Below are positions 16,456-25,165 of a stretch of 64,000 bases of DNA, piece after piece; within the stretch, counting starts at the first letter, position 1; each line of letters opens with the position of its first letter. The notes under the pieces were generated by a model, which saw only the letters and a list, made by a program, of their open reading frames with translations, was not told where the DNA came from and made no database searches. The stretch is from contig NZ_VWWJ01000001.1 of NCBI RefSeq assembly GCF_011753055.1, forward strand, positions 310,001 through 374,000. The letters are read 5' to 3'. The DNA is from Burkholderia sp. Ax-1719 (lineage in GTDB: Bacteria; Pseudomonadota; Gammaproteobacteria; Burkholderiales; Burkholderiaceae). The translations under genes and the position numbers were made by a program.

Positions 16456-18339
16456 TCAGTCCACTTTTTCCTTCACTTCCAGGCCCCAGAAACGCGCTTC
16501 ACCGGCACTGGCATCGCTCGCATAGAACTTGTCCTGCCAGCCGTCGTTCGGACGCAGGCCGGTCCATTCGTGCGGCGACGTAAGATGCGAGGGACCGCCG
16601 ATGGTGGTCTCGCTGGCCTTGGCGTTTTTGCGTTTCGCGGGCGGCGCCATATTGTGACGCCACCAGAAATGGTTGAAGACCGCGATGGCATTGACTGCGT
16701 ACGCAATGGCCAGATCGCGGTCGTTTTCGATGATGATGAGATTATCGTCGTTGACGGTGGCCGCTTTCACGCCTGCGTTGTGTGACCCGGTCATGACAAC
16801 CGGATGATCGCCCAGCGGATCGATCACGATGATCTTGCTATGGACGACCACGATGCCTACGCGGCCGAGATAATCGAGAATCGGCACGCCTTTCTGATGC
16901 TGCGTGGCCGGTAGCACGATGTCGTAATTCGAGGGCACCGCCTCGGTGCCGTGCAGAAAGCCCACGGCCGTCGCGTCGCCTGCGTGCGCGTGGATGGTCG
17001 GGTCGGTGTTGACCACGCCGCGGATGTAGAGACCCGCATCGGCTTCGGCCTGCTCGCGAATGTCCTGCAAGAGACTGCCTTGCCAGCCCGGATCGAGCAT
17101 CAGCGTGAGAATGCCGGACTTCGCGTTCTGGATCAGCGAGCGCGCATAGGCCAGATCGGGTGAATTCGCGCCGATCGACTTCGGCAGATGCGGACTGAAA
17201 AACACCGAGGTCGTCTGCTTGCCGTGCTTGAAGGTGTTAACCTGGCCATCGGAGGCAGGCGGCGGCGTGCGAAAGTCGGCGTCGCGCAGACGCTGCCATT
17301 CGGCGAGATAAGCGACGGCGATTTTCGCATCGTCGACCAGCAGGCCGTTGTTGACCTGCGTATACAGCCCGTGCGGTGTCCAGTTCGTGCTGCCGGTCCA
17401 GACCTTCTGTGCCTTGCCCTTGTTCCCGATCGCGCCGCCCGTGACGAACACGGCGAATTTGTTGTGCGCGTAGACGCCGGATGGCTTAAGAATGCGGCGC
17501 GAAAGATCGACCTTGCCGGTGAGTGCGGCTGCGGCGCTGGCGTTTTCGTCGCTGCCTTTTTCGTGCGTGCCGTTCGCGAGCACCAGGTGGCAGCGCTGGC
17601 CGAGCTTCGCCAGGCGCGCGATCAGGTCGCTATCCGAAAGCTCGAACAGCACGAGGTACAGATGCATGTCTTCGGTCTGCTGGGCTTCGTCGAGCAGCGC
17701 GTGCATCTGCTTCGCGAGTTCGCCGCCCAGTTCGCTGCCGATGGTCGGTTTCGGCCTGGCGTGCGCCGCGGCGGGAACGGCTTCGGCGGGCAAGGGCAAT
17801 TGCAGCACCGTTTCAAGCGCCTGCGTCGCGACGTCTGGATCCCCTGCATCGTCACCAGTGGCTTTCGTGTGCTTTGGTGCGAGCGCGGCGCGCAGCGCTT
17901 CGAATTGCTCGGGATAGACTTCGGCGCATTTCGCGAACCAGCGTGCGCCCACGATTCCCACGTTAAAGAACGGCTTGTACTTTTCGGGCTGCGGGGTGGC
18001 CGGTTCGAACCACGCCGACTGGATATCGCTTTCGGTAGGCTTCGCGGTGTCGCCCGTCATGGCGATGACGCTGTATTCGACCTTGCCTTGCGCAGGCGGC
18101 TCGAAATCGGTCCACGTAAAGCGCTGATACGGCCAGGAGGTCGAGGGCTGCGCGTCGGCGTTGGACTGCACCGCATGTTGCGTCGAAAAGCCCACATAAG
18201 CATTGAGCGGCGCGGCGTTCTTGCCATTGACACGGCGCAGGACCGCATAACCGAGACAATCAGGAATCGCCGTCTCATGCCACCACGCGAGAAACACGCT
18301 GTCGGTGCCGCGATAAGCCTGCAATTCGATGTCGCTCAT
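16456..18339 (-). CDS. Phospholipase-D-like protein with one degenerate HKD motif
   Basis: A 627-residue protein of the phospholipase D/phosphatidyltransferase superfamily. Residues about 7-110 look like a fibronectin-III-like beta domain ('FLAWWHETAIPDCLGYAVLRR'). Two PLD halves follow. The second motif is complete, H500-x-K502-x4-D507 with GSHN at 518-521. The first is H292-x-K294 with Val at the Asp position, followed by GSTNW at 316-320. Because the active site uses His and Lys from both halves, activity may persist. There is no signal peptide. ATG 18339 follows AGGAG and beats an extended frame to 18405. Substrate unknown; lipid, DNA or toxin roles are all possible. Confidence 0.85.
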   Translation of the reverse strand: MSDIELQAYRGTDSVFLAWWHETAIPDCLGYAVLRRVNGKNAAPLNAYVGFSTQHAVQSNADAQPSTSWPYQRFTWTDFEPPAQGKVEYSVIAMTGDTAKPTESDIQSAWFEPATPQPEKYKPFFNVGIVGARWFAKCAEVYPEQFEALRAALAPKHTKATGDDAGDPDVATQALETVLQLPLPAEAVPAAAHARPKPTIGSELGGELAKQMHALLDEAQQTEDMHLYLVLFELSDSDLIARLAKLGQRCHLVLANGTHEKGSDENASAAAALTGKVDLSRRILKPSGVYAHNKFAVFVTGGAIGNKGKAQKVWTGSTNWTPHGLYTQVNNGLLVDDAKIAVAYLAEWQRLRDADFRTPPPASDGQVNTFKHGKQTTSVFFSPHLPKSIGANSPDLAYARSLIQNAKSGILTLMLDPGWQGSLLQDIREQAEADAGLYIRGVVNTDPTIHAHAGDATAVGFLHGTEAVPSNYDIVLPATQHQKGVPILDYLGRVGIVVVHSKIIVIDPLGDHPVVMTGSHNAGVKAATVNDDNLIIIENDRDLAIAYAVNAIAVFNHFWWRHNMAPPAKRKNAKASETTIGGPSHLTSPHEWTGLRPNDGWQDKFYASDASAGEARFWGLEVKEKVD

Positions 18340-18575
18340 GTTGACGCTCTCCTGTGGAGATGGGTGGCGAGAGGTGGCGAGGCGAATCCAGCGCGCCGCG
18401 CGCATCGGCAGCGGGATGGATTGAATGGGACAAAACCGGAAGGGCGGCCCGCGTGCGGAGCTGGCGGGCGTCGCTTGAGTGCGTAAATTCTAGGCGACGC
18501 GTCCCGCTTTAATATGATTTTTCGATGACAGGTACGCGTGGGGAATGCGCTGGGGCGACGCGCCCCAGTTGTAAC

Positions 18576-19286
18576 TCAACCGCGAGGTATCGCAAGCTTG
18601 CCGCCAAAAATAAGGTAAATGAGCAGCAGGCAATCGCCGATCGCGCTCTTCACGGCGTTCGCCACCACGGCCACGGGCGCCAACCGCGCATTGAGTCGCC
18701 GGTTGTGCTCGATCTTCTCCTGCGTTTCCAGAATCACATTGAGATCGTTGTTGCAGCAGGTCAGGAGGTCGGCGCCGCTCCATGCGCCCAGACTGTTGTG
18801 ATCGTGTTGATGACCGACGATGCTGGCGCTCCAGACAGCATTGAATTCACCGGTGTACTGGTCCTGGGTCCGCGTAAAACCGTATTGCTCCAGGCGGGTG
18901 ATTTCCTTGCGGGGCAACCCGATATCCATCGGACGGATATCCGGGTCATAGCCGATAAACTTCACGGTCAAACGCGAACTGAAGCTGCCATTGGTGTTGA
19001 TCTGCAGATCGGCCAGTTCGCCGTGAGCGTACCAGGGCGTATCGGAAGGTCGAATGGGAGCCGAGTGTTTCAATGGCGCGAGCGCGGCGCTGAGCGCCGT
19101 GCTGGGCAGCGCGAAGTCGTAATCGGAAAGGTTCGTGCGGACCAGCAGCCTGTCCCCCGTGGCGTTGAGCTTGATTTCGTCGATCGATTCGCTGCTCGTT
19201 TTTGGATACTCGGGATATTCTGGAACCAGATAGCACGCCGCAATAAAGCACACTGCAAAAATCGCCAGATATCGGATGACTTTCAT
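18576..19286 (-). CDS. Putative lipoprotein of unknown function
   Basis: A 236-residue protein that starts 'MKVIRYLAIFAVCFIAACYLVPEYP'-like: a short charged end, a hydrophobic run and a lipobox-like IAAC with Cys18, which suggests a lipid-anchored envelope protein. The C-terminus has a second hydrophobic run ('AIGDCLLLIYLIFGG'), so a membrane helix at both ends is possible. The middle contains 'DIRPMDIGLPRKEI' and 'WSGADLLTCCNNDLN'. I do not recognise a family. An open frame upstream to 19598 runs over the DUF2182 gene and is rejected. Confidence 0.68.
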   Translation of the reverse strand: MKVIRYLAIFAVCFIAACYLVPEYPEYPKTSSESIDEIKLNATGDRLLVRTNLSDYDFALPSTALSAALAPLKHSAPIRPSDTPWYAHGELADLQINTNGSFSSRLTVKFIGYDPDIRPMDIGLPRKEITRLEQYGFTRTQDQYTGEFNAVWSASIVGHQHDHNSLGAWSGADLLTCCNNDLNVILETQEKIEHNRRLNARLAPVAVVANAVKSAIGDCLLLIYLIFGGKLAIPRG

Positions 19287-19348
19287 TTCTGATTGTTGTG
19301 ATGTCCAGAACCCAAGCATAAACGCAAATCGGGCTGTGTGAACGCGCA

Positions 19349-20113
19349 TTAGATTGCGTACGCAATCAGCATGAAACCCGCCGCCATGCTTGCCGCGCCG
19401 GTCACGCGGAAAATGCCCACGAGCGCCCCGCGCGAAGCCGCAACGCGCTCGATCGCAATGGCCGCGCTCACGATGAGCGTGGCCTCGCGGTTCATCACGC
19501 CGGTCGCGAGCAGCACCGCCATCCAGTTGCCGCAGCAACTTGCGCACTGCAAGGCGAAACGCATGCCAACGCGCACCGCAGAAACCGCATCGTGGCATTG
19601 CCGGACCGAGTGGCAGGATTGCAGGCGTTTAGCCTTCCATGATGTGCATTGGAGAACGCCCGCAGCCATCACAACGAAGCCCGTTGCGACCGGCGCTGCG
19701 CGTGCAATCGACGGCACGCGGATAGCAAGCGATGCGATCCCCGCGCCCAGCGGAAAGACCGCCATGCCCGCGAGCAACCAGACCATGAAATAGCCACCCG
19801 CATTCAAAATAATTAGCCATCCAGAATGAATCGTAAGCGTGCTGCGCTCGCGCCAGAGCATCGGTGCGAGTGCAGGCAGCATCATCGCAGGCGTCATGGT
19901 GGCCCACATCGATACGAACGACGTCGCGGTTTGCAGCCACGTTCTTCCGCACAGCGGCAGCCAGGTGGCGGACAAGGTCCAGCCGCCCGGCATGGGCGTG
20001 CCGCTCATCGCGGTCATCGACATCAATCGCAGCACCGTTGCCGTCGCGCTGCCAGCGAACAGCAGCGCCGCCGCGACAGCAAAAATGGCCCGCGTTCGTG
20101 CGATGGGAAACAT
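19349..20113 (-). CDS. DUF2182 integral membrane protein
   Basis: A 254-residue polytopic membrane protein of the DUF2182 family, described as putative metal-binding. Seven or so hydrophobic segments are visible, with the family hallmarks 'WATMTPAMMLPAL' (Met-rich segment), 'GVLQCTSWKAKRLQSCHS' (Cys/His cluster) and 'CASCCGNWMAVLLATGVMN'. These Cys, His and Met residues could bind a metal. Its start is 8 bases beyond the DUF899 stop, so the two genes form an operon; the functional link is unknown. Confidence 0.88.
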   Translation of the reverse strand: MFPIARTRAIFAVAAALLFAGSATATVLRLMSMTAMSGTPMPGGWTLSATWLPLCGRTWLQTATSFVSMWATMTPAMMLPALAPMLWRERSTLTIHSGWLIILNAGGYFMVWLLAGMAVFPLGAGIASLAIRVPSIARAAPVATGFVVMAAGVLQCTSWKAKRLQSCHSVRQCHDAVSAVRVGMRFALQCASCCGNWMAVLLATGVMNREATLIVSAAIAIERVAASRGALVGIFRVTGAASMAAGFMLIAYAI

Positions 20114-20121
20114 GATCGGCC

Positions 20122-20886
20122 TCAGCGCGCGGGGTATTCGTCGTGCCGCTTCCACCAGATGCCGGTTTCGTTGCGGCCTAGCGGTGCGCGGTCGAGCCAT
20201 TGGTACATGCCCCAGATCGCGTCGAGTCCGCGTGCGTAAGTCGAGTACGTGTGCCAGATGGCGCCGTCCTCGCGCACGAAAGCGCTCATGCCCGGCCGGT
20301 CGCGCGCGTAGGTCGCGGCATCCGTTCCGCAAGTTGCGGCGAATTCGGCGACGGGCGCGGGCGGCGGATCGGCGTCCATCGCGTGGCGGCCGCGCGCGTA
20401 GTTGTATTCGACGCTGCCTTCGCGCTGCTGTTCGGCGGTAAACGAGACGTTGAAGTCAAAATTAAAATCGTTGCCCTGCGAGGAGGCCCACGGAAAATGC
20501 CAGCCCATGCGCTCGCGATAGGCCAGCAGTTTCGCGAGCGGCGCGCGCGAGACCGCCATCAGCGTGACGTCGTGATGCGCAAGATGCGCGACATTGCCGT
20601 CGAAGCCATCGGCAAGCGCCGAGCAGGATGGGCAGCCCGCCGCGTAATCGGGGCCGAACATGAAGTGATAGACGAGCAGTTGCGAGCGTCCCTTGAAAAG
20701 ATCGGCGAGCGAGGCGCGGCCCTGCTCCGTGTCGAAGGCGTAATCCTTGTCGACGCGCACCCAGGGCAACGCCTGGCGTTGCTGGGCGAGGGCGTCGCTG
20801 CGCCGCGTGAGGTCTTTCTCGGCGGCCAGCAGATCGAGCAGTGCTGCCAGCCATTGTTCGCGGGTGCCTGTTGCATGCGTGGTCAT
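20122..20886 (-). CDS. DUF899 family protein, thioredoxin-like
   Basis: A 254-residue cytoplasmic protein of the DUF899 family, a thioredoxin-fold group. The hallmark is 'YHFMFGPDYAAGCPSCSALAD', with the CxxC-like CPSC at the usual thioredoxin position. Family members are proposed to be dithiol-disulfide oxidoreductases but have not been shown to act on a given partner. ATG 20886 follows CAGGAGC; a longer frame to 21183 overlaps the next gene's promoter and is rejected. It is cotranscribed with the DUF2182 gene. Confidence 0.88.
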   Translation of the reverse strand: MTTHATGTREQWLAALLDLLAAEKDLTRRSDALAQQRQALPWVRVDKDYAFDTEQGRASLADLFKGRSQLLVYHFMFGPDYAAGCPSCSALADGFDGNVAHLAHHDVTLMAVSRAPLAKLLAYRERMGWHFPWASSQGNDFNFDFNVSFTAEQQREGSVEYNYARGRHAMDADPPPAPVAEFAATCGTDAATYARDRPGMSAFVREDGAIWHTYSTYARGLDAIWGMYQWLDRAPLGRNETGIWWKRHDEYPAR

Positions 20887-21057
20887 CGTGTGCTCCTGTC
20901 GGGGCTGCCGGGGTCTGAAAGCGAGCGACCCGGACAGCGAACCAGGGTGGAAACTGCGCTGTGACTGCCGTGTTAGATTAGGTCCGGACGGCCGAACGAG
21001 GGGAGTGACAAGTGTGTCGAGATTCGCGTCGGGCTTTGCGTCTGAACCGGGCCACGC

Positions 21058-22317
21058 ATGGATTCGCTGATCACTGCCGCCGCGCGCGCACTGGCCGCCG
21101 GTGATCCGTTGGGCGCGCTGAACCGCGTCGCCCTGCGCGACGACGCGCCTGCGCTCGCGCTGCGCGGCATCGCGATGGCGCAACTGGGGGATCTTGAACG
21201 CGCGAAGGCGCTTTTGCGCAGCGCGGCACGCGGTTTCGGCGCACGCGAGGCGGTGGCCCGCGCGCGCTGCATCGTCGCCGAGGCCGAGATCGCGCTGGCG
21301 TTACGCGATCTGGGCTGGCCGTCGGCGGCGCTCGATGCGGCGCGGCAAACGCTCGATGCGCACGGCGACGCGCTCAATGCCGCCCACGCCCGCCACCTGG
21401 CGATACGCCGCCTGCTGCTGATCGGCCGCTTGAGCGAGGCGGCGCAATTGCTCGCCGAGATGAATCCCGAACCGCTTCCGCCCGCGCTCAGGGCGTCGCA
21501 CGAACTGATTGCAGCCGGCGTGGCGATGCGCCAGATCCGCCCGCAGGCGGCCCGCAAGGCACTGGCGGAGGCCGCACGAGCCGTGCGCGTCGCCAACATC
21601 GCGCCGTTGGCCGCTGAGGTCGCGCGAGCGGCGCAATCGCTCGATGCGCCCGCCGCCCGCTTGATCGCGCGAGGCGAGACGCGCTCCCTGAAGCTCGATG
21701 AGGTCGAAACATTACTGGCCTCGAACGCACTGGTGATCGACGCCTGCCGCTACGCCGTGCGCGAGGCCGGCAGCGTGGTGCCGCTCGCCCGCAGGCCGAT
21801 ATTGTTCGTGCTGATGCGCGCGCTGGCGCAAGCGTGGCCCGCCGATGCGCCGCGCGACGTGCTGATCGCACGCGCCTTTCGCATGAAACACGCGGACGAG
21901 ACGCACCGGGCGCGCTTGCGCGTCGAGATCGGCCGGTTGCGCGCGCTGCTCGGCGATCTGGCCGGTATCCACGCGACGCCGCAGGGCTTTGCACTCGTGC
22001 CGGCCCGGGCCAGCGAGGTCGTGGTGCTGGCGCGCCCCGTCGAGGAACCGCACGCCGCCGTGCTGGCGCTGCTCGCCGATGGCGAGGCGTGGTCCAGTTC
22101 AGCGCTCGCGCTGGCCCTGGGCACGAGTCAGCGCACCGTGCAGCGCGCGCTCGATGCGCTGACGTCGGCGCACAAAGTGCAGCCGGTCGGTGTGGGTCGC
22201 GCGCGTCGTTGGACCATGCCGCCGCTGCCCGGATTCGCGACGGCCTTGTTACTCCCCGCGCCGCTGCCAGGCGAGCAGGATGAGCGTATGAACCGACCGG
22301 CAAGGAGCCCTCGATGA
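21058..22317 (+). CDS. Helix-turn-helix protein with TPR-like N-terminal part
   Basis: A 419-residue protein, very rich in Ala, Arg and Leu. Residues about 1-210 form Ala/Leu-rich helical pairs resembling tetratricopeptide repeats ('ALALRGIAMAQLGDLERAKALL'). Residues near 225-310 look like an OmpR/SARP-type winged helix ('HRARLRVEIGRLRALLGDL'), and near 335-395 there is a second winged helix ('SSSALALALGTSQRTVQRALDAL'). It is probably a transcription regulator of unknown stimulus. Its stop overlaps the start of the beta-propeller gene (ATGA, 22314-22317), so the two proteins are probably made together. Confidence 0.75.
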   Translation: MDSLITAAARALAAGDPLGALNRVALRDDAPALALRGIAMAQLGDLERAKALLRSAARGFGAREAVARARCIVAEAEIALALRDLGWPSAALDAARQTLDAHGDALNAAHARHLAIRRLLLIGRLSEAAQLLAEMNPEPLPPALRASHELIAAGVAMRQIRPQAARKALAEAARAVRVANIAPLAAEVARAAQSLDAPAARLIARGETRSLKLDEVETLLASNALVIDACRYAVREAGSVVPLARRPILFVLMRALAQAWPADAPRDVLIARAFRMKHADETHRARLRVEIGRLRALLGDLAGIHATPQGFALVPARASEVVVLARPVEEPHAAVLALLADGEAWSSSALALALGTSQRTVQRALDALTSAHKVQPVGVGRARRWTMPPLPGFATALLLPAPLPGEQDERMNRPARSPR

Positions 22318-23009
22318 AGCATTCCACAGCCAGCATCCTGCGCGAATATGGTCCTTTTGAAGGCGTTGAACAGGTGGGCGGCGTTACCTGGGATGGCGAC
22401 CGCGTGTGGTTCGCGGCGGGCGACAAACTTGCTTCGCTCGATCCGCAAAGCGGACAGACCCAGCGCGCGATCGACATGCCCGCGCATGCGGGCACGGCCT
22501 TCGACGGCCAGCACCTGTTTCAGATCGCCGAGGCGCAGATACACAAGATCGACCCGGAGAGCGGCCGCGTGCTCGCCACGATCCCTGCGCCGGGCAATGG
22601 CGGCGATTCGGGCCTCGCGTGGGCCGAGGGCACGCTCTGGGTGGGCGAATATCGCGCGCGCAAGATCCATCAGATCGATCCGCAGACCGGCGCGATCCTG
22701 CGCACGATCGAGTCGAGCCGCTTCGTCACGGGCGTGACCTGGGTCGATGGCGAGTTGTGGCACGGCACGTGGGAAGGCGATGAAAGCGATCTGCGTCGTA
22801 TCGATCCGCAGACGGGCAAGGTGCTGGAGCGGCTGCAGATGCCTGAAGGCACCGCCGTTTCCGGACTTGAGTCGGACGGAGGCGAGCGCTTTTTCTGTGG
22901 CGGCGGCAATAGCGGGAAGATTCGCGCGGTGCGCAGACCACGGCACGAGGCGGCCGACAACGCAGACGACAACGCGGCCGACAACGCGGCCGACGAGGAC
23001 GCGACATAA
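22314..23009 (+). CDS. YncE/Vgb-like beta-propeller protein
   Basis: A 231-residue cytoplasmic protein with repeated blades of the form 'I-D-P-x-(S/T)-G-x-(V/I)-L-x-T-I', for instance 'IDPESGRVLATIPAP' and 'IDPQTGAILRTIESSR', as in glutamine-cyclotransferase-like and YncE-like propellers. Four to five blades are visible, fewer than a full propeller, so it could dimerise. There is no signal peptide, unlike periplasmic relatives. The last 16 residues are an acidic A/D/N tail coded by a 12-bp tandem repeat (22950-22997). It is translationally coupled to the upstream regulator. Confidence 0.75.
   Translation: MKHSTASILREYGPFEGVEQVGGVTWDGDRVWFAAGDKLASLDPQSGQTQRAIDMPAHAGTAFDGQHLFQIAEAQIHKIDPESGRVLATIPAPGNGGDSGLAWAEGTLWVGEYRARKIHQIDPQTGAILRTIESSRFVTGVTWVDGELWHGTWEGDESDLRRIDPQTGKVLERLQMPEGTAVSGLESDGGERFFCGGGNSGKIRAVRRPRHEAADNADDNAADNAADEDAT
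22950..22997 (+). repeat. In-frame 12-bp tandem repeat, four units
   Basis: Units of the type GCGGCCGACAAC run at 22950-22961, 22962-22973, 22974-22985 and 22986-22997, with a few changes in units 2 and 4. They code A-A-D-N, A-D-D-N, A-A-D-N, A-A-D-E at the C-terminus of the propeller protein, so copy changes would keep the frame. Confidence 0.85.
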
Positions 23010-23062
23010 GCGCGTCAAAACCGCTAGAGTTTGAGGCTTGCGCAACCCATTGGAGCTTCGCC

Positions 23063-23500
23063 TTGCAGCCCGCCCGTCCCACCATCGTCATGCCCGAAGC
23101 CCCCGATCTGCAGATGCGCAACGCCATCAGCGCGCCGCTCAAGGCATTTAATTCGCGTGAAGCAGGGCGTCCCGTCGATTTCCGCACGCTCGCGCTGCTG
23201 CTCAAGGACGACGCATCGGGCGAGATCGTCGGCGGCTTGTGGGCCGATACTTCGTTCACGCAACTTCATATCGATCTGCTGTACGTGCCCGAAACACTGC
23301 GCGGCAGCGGGCTGGGCGCGCAACTGGTCACGCAGGCCGAGGAGGAGGCGCGTCGGCGCGGATGTCTGGCGGCGTGGCTCGATACCTTCAGTTTTCAGGC
23401 GCGTGGCTTTTACGAAAAGCTCGGCTATGAAGCGTTTGGCGTGATCGAGGACTATCCGCCGGGTCACAGCCGGATTTTTATGAAGAAGCGCTTTGCTTAA
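23063..23500 (+). CDS. GNAT-family N-acetyltransferase
   Basis: A 145-residue acetyltransferase of the GNAT fold. The acetyl-CoA pyrophosphate loop is 'LRGSGLGAQLVTQAEEEARRRG' (motif A, core RGSGLG), preceded by the beta-4 strand 'LHIDLLYVPE' and followed by 'GFYEKLGYEAFGVIEDYP'. The substrate is unknown. I used TTG 23063, which has GGAG 7 bases before it; the in-frame ATG at 23090 has no visible ribosome site but would remove only nine residues. Confidence 0.82.
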   Translation: MQPARPTIVMPEAPDLQMRNAISAPLKAFNSREAGRPVDFRTLALLLKDDASGEIVGGLWADTSFTQLHIDLLYVPETLRGSGLGAQLVTQAEEEARRRGCLAAWLDTFSFQARGFYEKLGYEAFGVIEDYPPGHSRIFMKKRFA

Positions 23501-23539
23501 AGGCTGGGAGGGCGATGAGCGGGTTCAGAGCCTCAGCGC

Positions 23540-23737
23540 TCAGGACGCGCCATCGTCAAAGATATCCTCGATCTTGCAGCCAAACAGACGCGCGATGGCA
23601 AAAGCGAGCGGCAGGCTCGGATCGTAACGGCCGTTCTCGATGGCGTTGACCGTTTGCCGCGATACGCCAAGCTGCTCCGCCAGATCGTTTTGCGACCAGC
23701 CGTTTTCCGTGCGCAGACGCCGTAAATCGTTGTTCAT
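23540..23737 (-). CDS. XRE-family transcriptional regulator (short)
   Basis: A 65-residue single-domain Cro/CI-type repressor. 'NGWSQNDLAEQLGVSRQTVNAIENGRYDPSLPLAFAIARLF' is a classic helix-turn-helix of the YozG/HTH_3 type (core residues only). Such short repressors often follow a gene for a small membrane protein, as here: its ATG overlaps the membrane gene's stop (23734-23737). It likely represses its own operon through the dyad at 24157-24186. Confidence 0.9.
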   Translation of the reverse strand: MNNDLRRLRTENGWSQNDLAEQLGVSRQTVNAIENGRYDPSLPLAFAIARLFGCKIEDIFDDGAS

Positions 23738-24108
23738 CGATAACGCCGGCTGCACACGATCGAACTGCCGATCCACAGCGCGCCCATCACCGGCCACACC
23801 ATCACGAAAGAAAGGCGCGGTAAGCCGGCGTTCTCCAGAAATCCATACGCAAATGTCAGCAGCGCCGTGCCCGCAAACGCCACGGATAGCGCTTCCAGTT
23901 CAATACGCCGCTGCAATTCGTCGAGCCCACGCACACGGCGCACGATCACCCAGCACACGGCAACCGCAGGCAACATCGGCAATAACGTAATGAGGACGCG
24001 CAGCGAACTGGTTGCGGGATCAACTAATGAGAGCAACCAGAGCGATACGCCCAGCACGATGCAATACATCGCGATGGCGGCGGTCATCTCCTTGCGATAG
24101 CGATTCAT
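23734..24108 (-). CDS. Small integral membrane protein
   Basis: A 124-residue protein with four predicted membrane helices ('AIAMYCIVLGVSLWLLSLV', 'VLITLLPMLPAVAVCWVIV', 'LSVAFAGTALLTFAYGFL', 'FVMVWPVMGALWIGSSIV'). A charged cytoplasmic loop with 'RRVRGLDELQRRIELEA' lies between helices 2 and 3. This loop is a mark of the family paired with short XRE regulators. Function is unknown. It is the first gene of a two-gene operon with its own promoter and operator. Confidence 0.8.
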   Translation of the reverse strand: MNRYRKEMTAAIAMYCIVLGVSLWLLSLVDPATSSLRVLITLLPMLPAVAVCWVIVRRVRGLDELQRRIELEALSVAFAGTALLTFAYGFLENAGLPRLSFVMVWPVMGALWIGSSIVCSRRYR

Positions 24109-24139
24109 GGCGAGCAGCGCTTCAGAATTAAGTGCCTCG

Positions 24140-24168
24140 ATTGTGGCAGCGCTTTGAACACATGTAAA
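24140..24168 (-). promoter_or_regulatory. Promoter of the membrane-protein/XRE operon
   Basis: On the minus strand TTTACA (24168-24163), a 17-base spacer and CACAAT (24145-24140) match the sigma-70 consensus with ideal spacing, 32 bases before the start codon. The -35 box lies inside the dyad at 24157-24186. Confidence 0.65.
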
Positions 24169-24186
24169 GCACGCTTTACACGTGTT
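24157..24186. promoter_or_regulatory. Operator-like 14-bp-arm palindrome
   Basis: AACACATGTAAAGC (24157-24170) and GCTTTACACGTGTT (24173-24186) pair at 13 of 14 positions around a 2-base centre. It covers the -35 box of the membrane-protein/XRE operon. This is the expected layout for autorepression by the XRE protein; it could also affect the divergent transporter operon. Confidence 0.75.
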
Positions 24187-24348
24187 GATGCGGTGGAATG
24201 AACGCTACGCAGCCCGAACATATGCAAACAACCAATGGTTATTTGGCGGTTGGCGCGCGGGCCGCTAAAGTCCCACCCTCGCCGATCCAGGCAGATTGCG
24301 GACTTCGCTCCGATTCCTGCTCACAACATTTCAAATCCGGATTCCGAT

Positions 24349-25161
24349 ATGCGCGTTCGCATTGCCCGTCTCGCCGCTGCCTTGCTGTCCCTTACCGCCG
24401 CTTCGTTTGCCGCCAATGCGGCGACTGCCGCCACCGCCGCACAGCCGACGCTGCGCATCGGCGTGGATGCCGAATCGTATCCGCCGTTCTTTTCAAAGGA
24501 CGCATCGGGTAGCTGGAAAGGCTGGGAAATCGATCTGCTCAACGCGGTCTGCACGAAGATGAACGTGCATTGCCAGTTGACGGACGTGGCATGGGACGGG
24601 CTCGTGCCTTCGCTGCAAAACGGCAAGATCGACGTGATCTGGTCGTCGATGACAATCACGGGCGAGCGCCAGAAAGTGATCGACTTCACACGCCCGTACT
24701 ATGAGTCGCCCACGGTCTTCGTCGGCGCGAAAAGCGACAAGCGCAAGGTGGACTGCGCTGTGCCCGCGACCTTCAAGGGCCGCGTGATCGGCGTGGAGGC
24801 GGGCACCAACTTCTCCGCGTTCCTCGACGCGCGCTTCAAGCACGACGCGCAGATCAAGTCCTTCGACAAATTCGACAACGCGCTGGCCGATCTCGTCGCG
24901 GGCCGCGTCGACTACGTGCAGGAAGGCAAGGGACTCTTCACGGCTTTCCTGAATTCGCCGGACGGCAAGGACTTCGAGATCAAGGGCGCCTGCAAGGACG
25001 ATCCGGTGCTGGGTCTTGGCGTGGGCGGCGGCGTGCGTCGCGGCGATGCGCTGCGCGCGCGTCTGTCCGACGCCATCGCCCAGGTGCAGAAGGACGGCAC
25101 GTGGGACGCAATCACCGCGCGCTATCCGAAGCTGCAAGGCACGATCGAAAAGAGCAACTGA
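24349..25161 (+). CDS. Amino acid ABC transporter substrate-binding protein (family 3)
   Basis: A 270-residue periplasmic binding protein. A signal peptide ends at about residue 27 ('ANAATAATAAQ'). The family-3 signature is present: 'LRIGVDAESYPPFFSKDASG' (core) then 'GWEIDLLNAVCTKM'. The binding-site strands include 'VIWSSMTITGERQKVIDFTRPYY'-type residues and 'GVEAGTNFSAFLD'. It binds an amino acid or opine-like molecule. I used ATG 24349; an extended frame to 24235 lacks support. The two permeases follow; the ATPase is missing nearby. Confidence 0.9.
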   Translation: MRVRIARLAAALLSLTAASFAANAATAATAAQPTLRIGVDAESYPPFFSKDASGSWKGWEIDLLNAVCTKMNVHCQLTDVAWDGLVPSLQNGKIDVIWSSMTITGERQKVIDFTRPYYESPTVFVGAKSDKRKVDCAVPATFKGRVIGVEAGTNFSAFLDARFKHDAQIKSFDKFDNALADLVAGRVDYVQEGKGLFTAFLNSPDGKDFEIKGACKDDPVLGLGVGGGVRRGDALRARLSDAIAQVQKDGTWDAITARYPKLQGTIEKSN

Positions 25162-25165
25162 TCCC

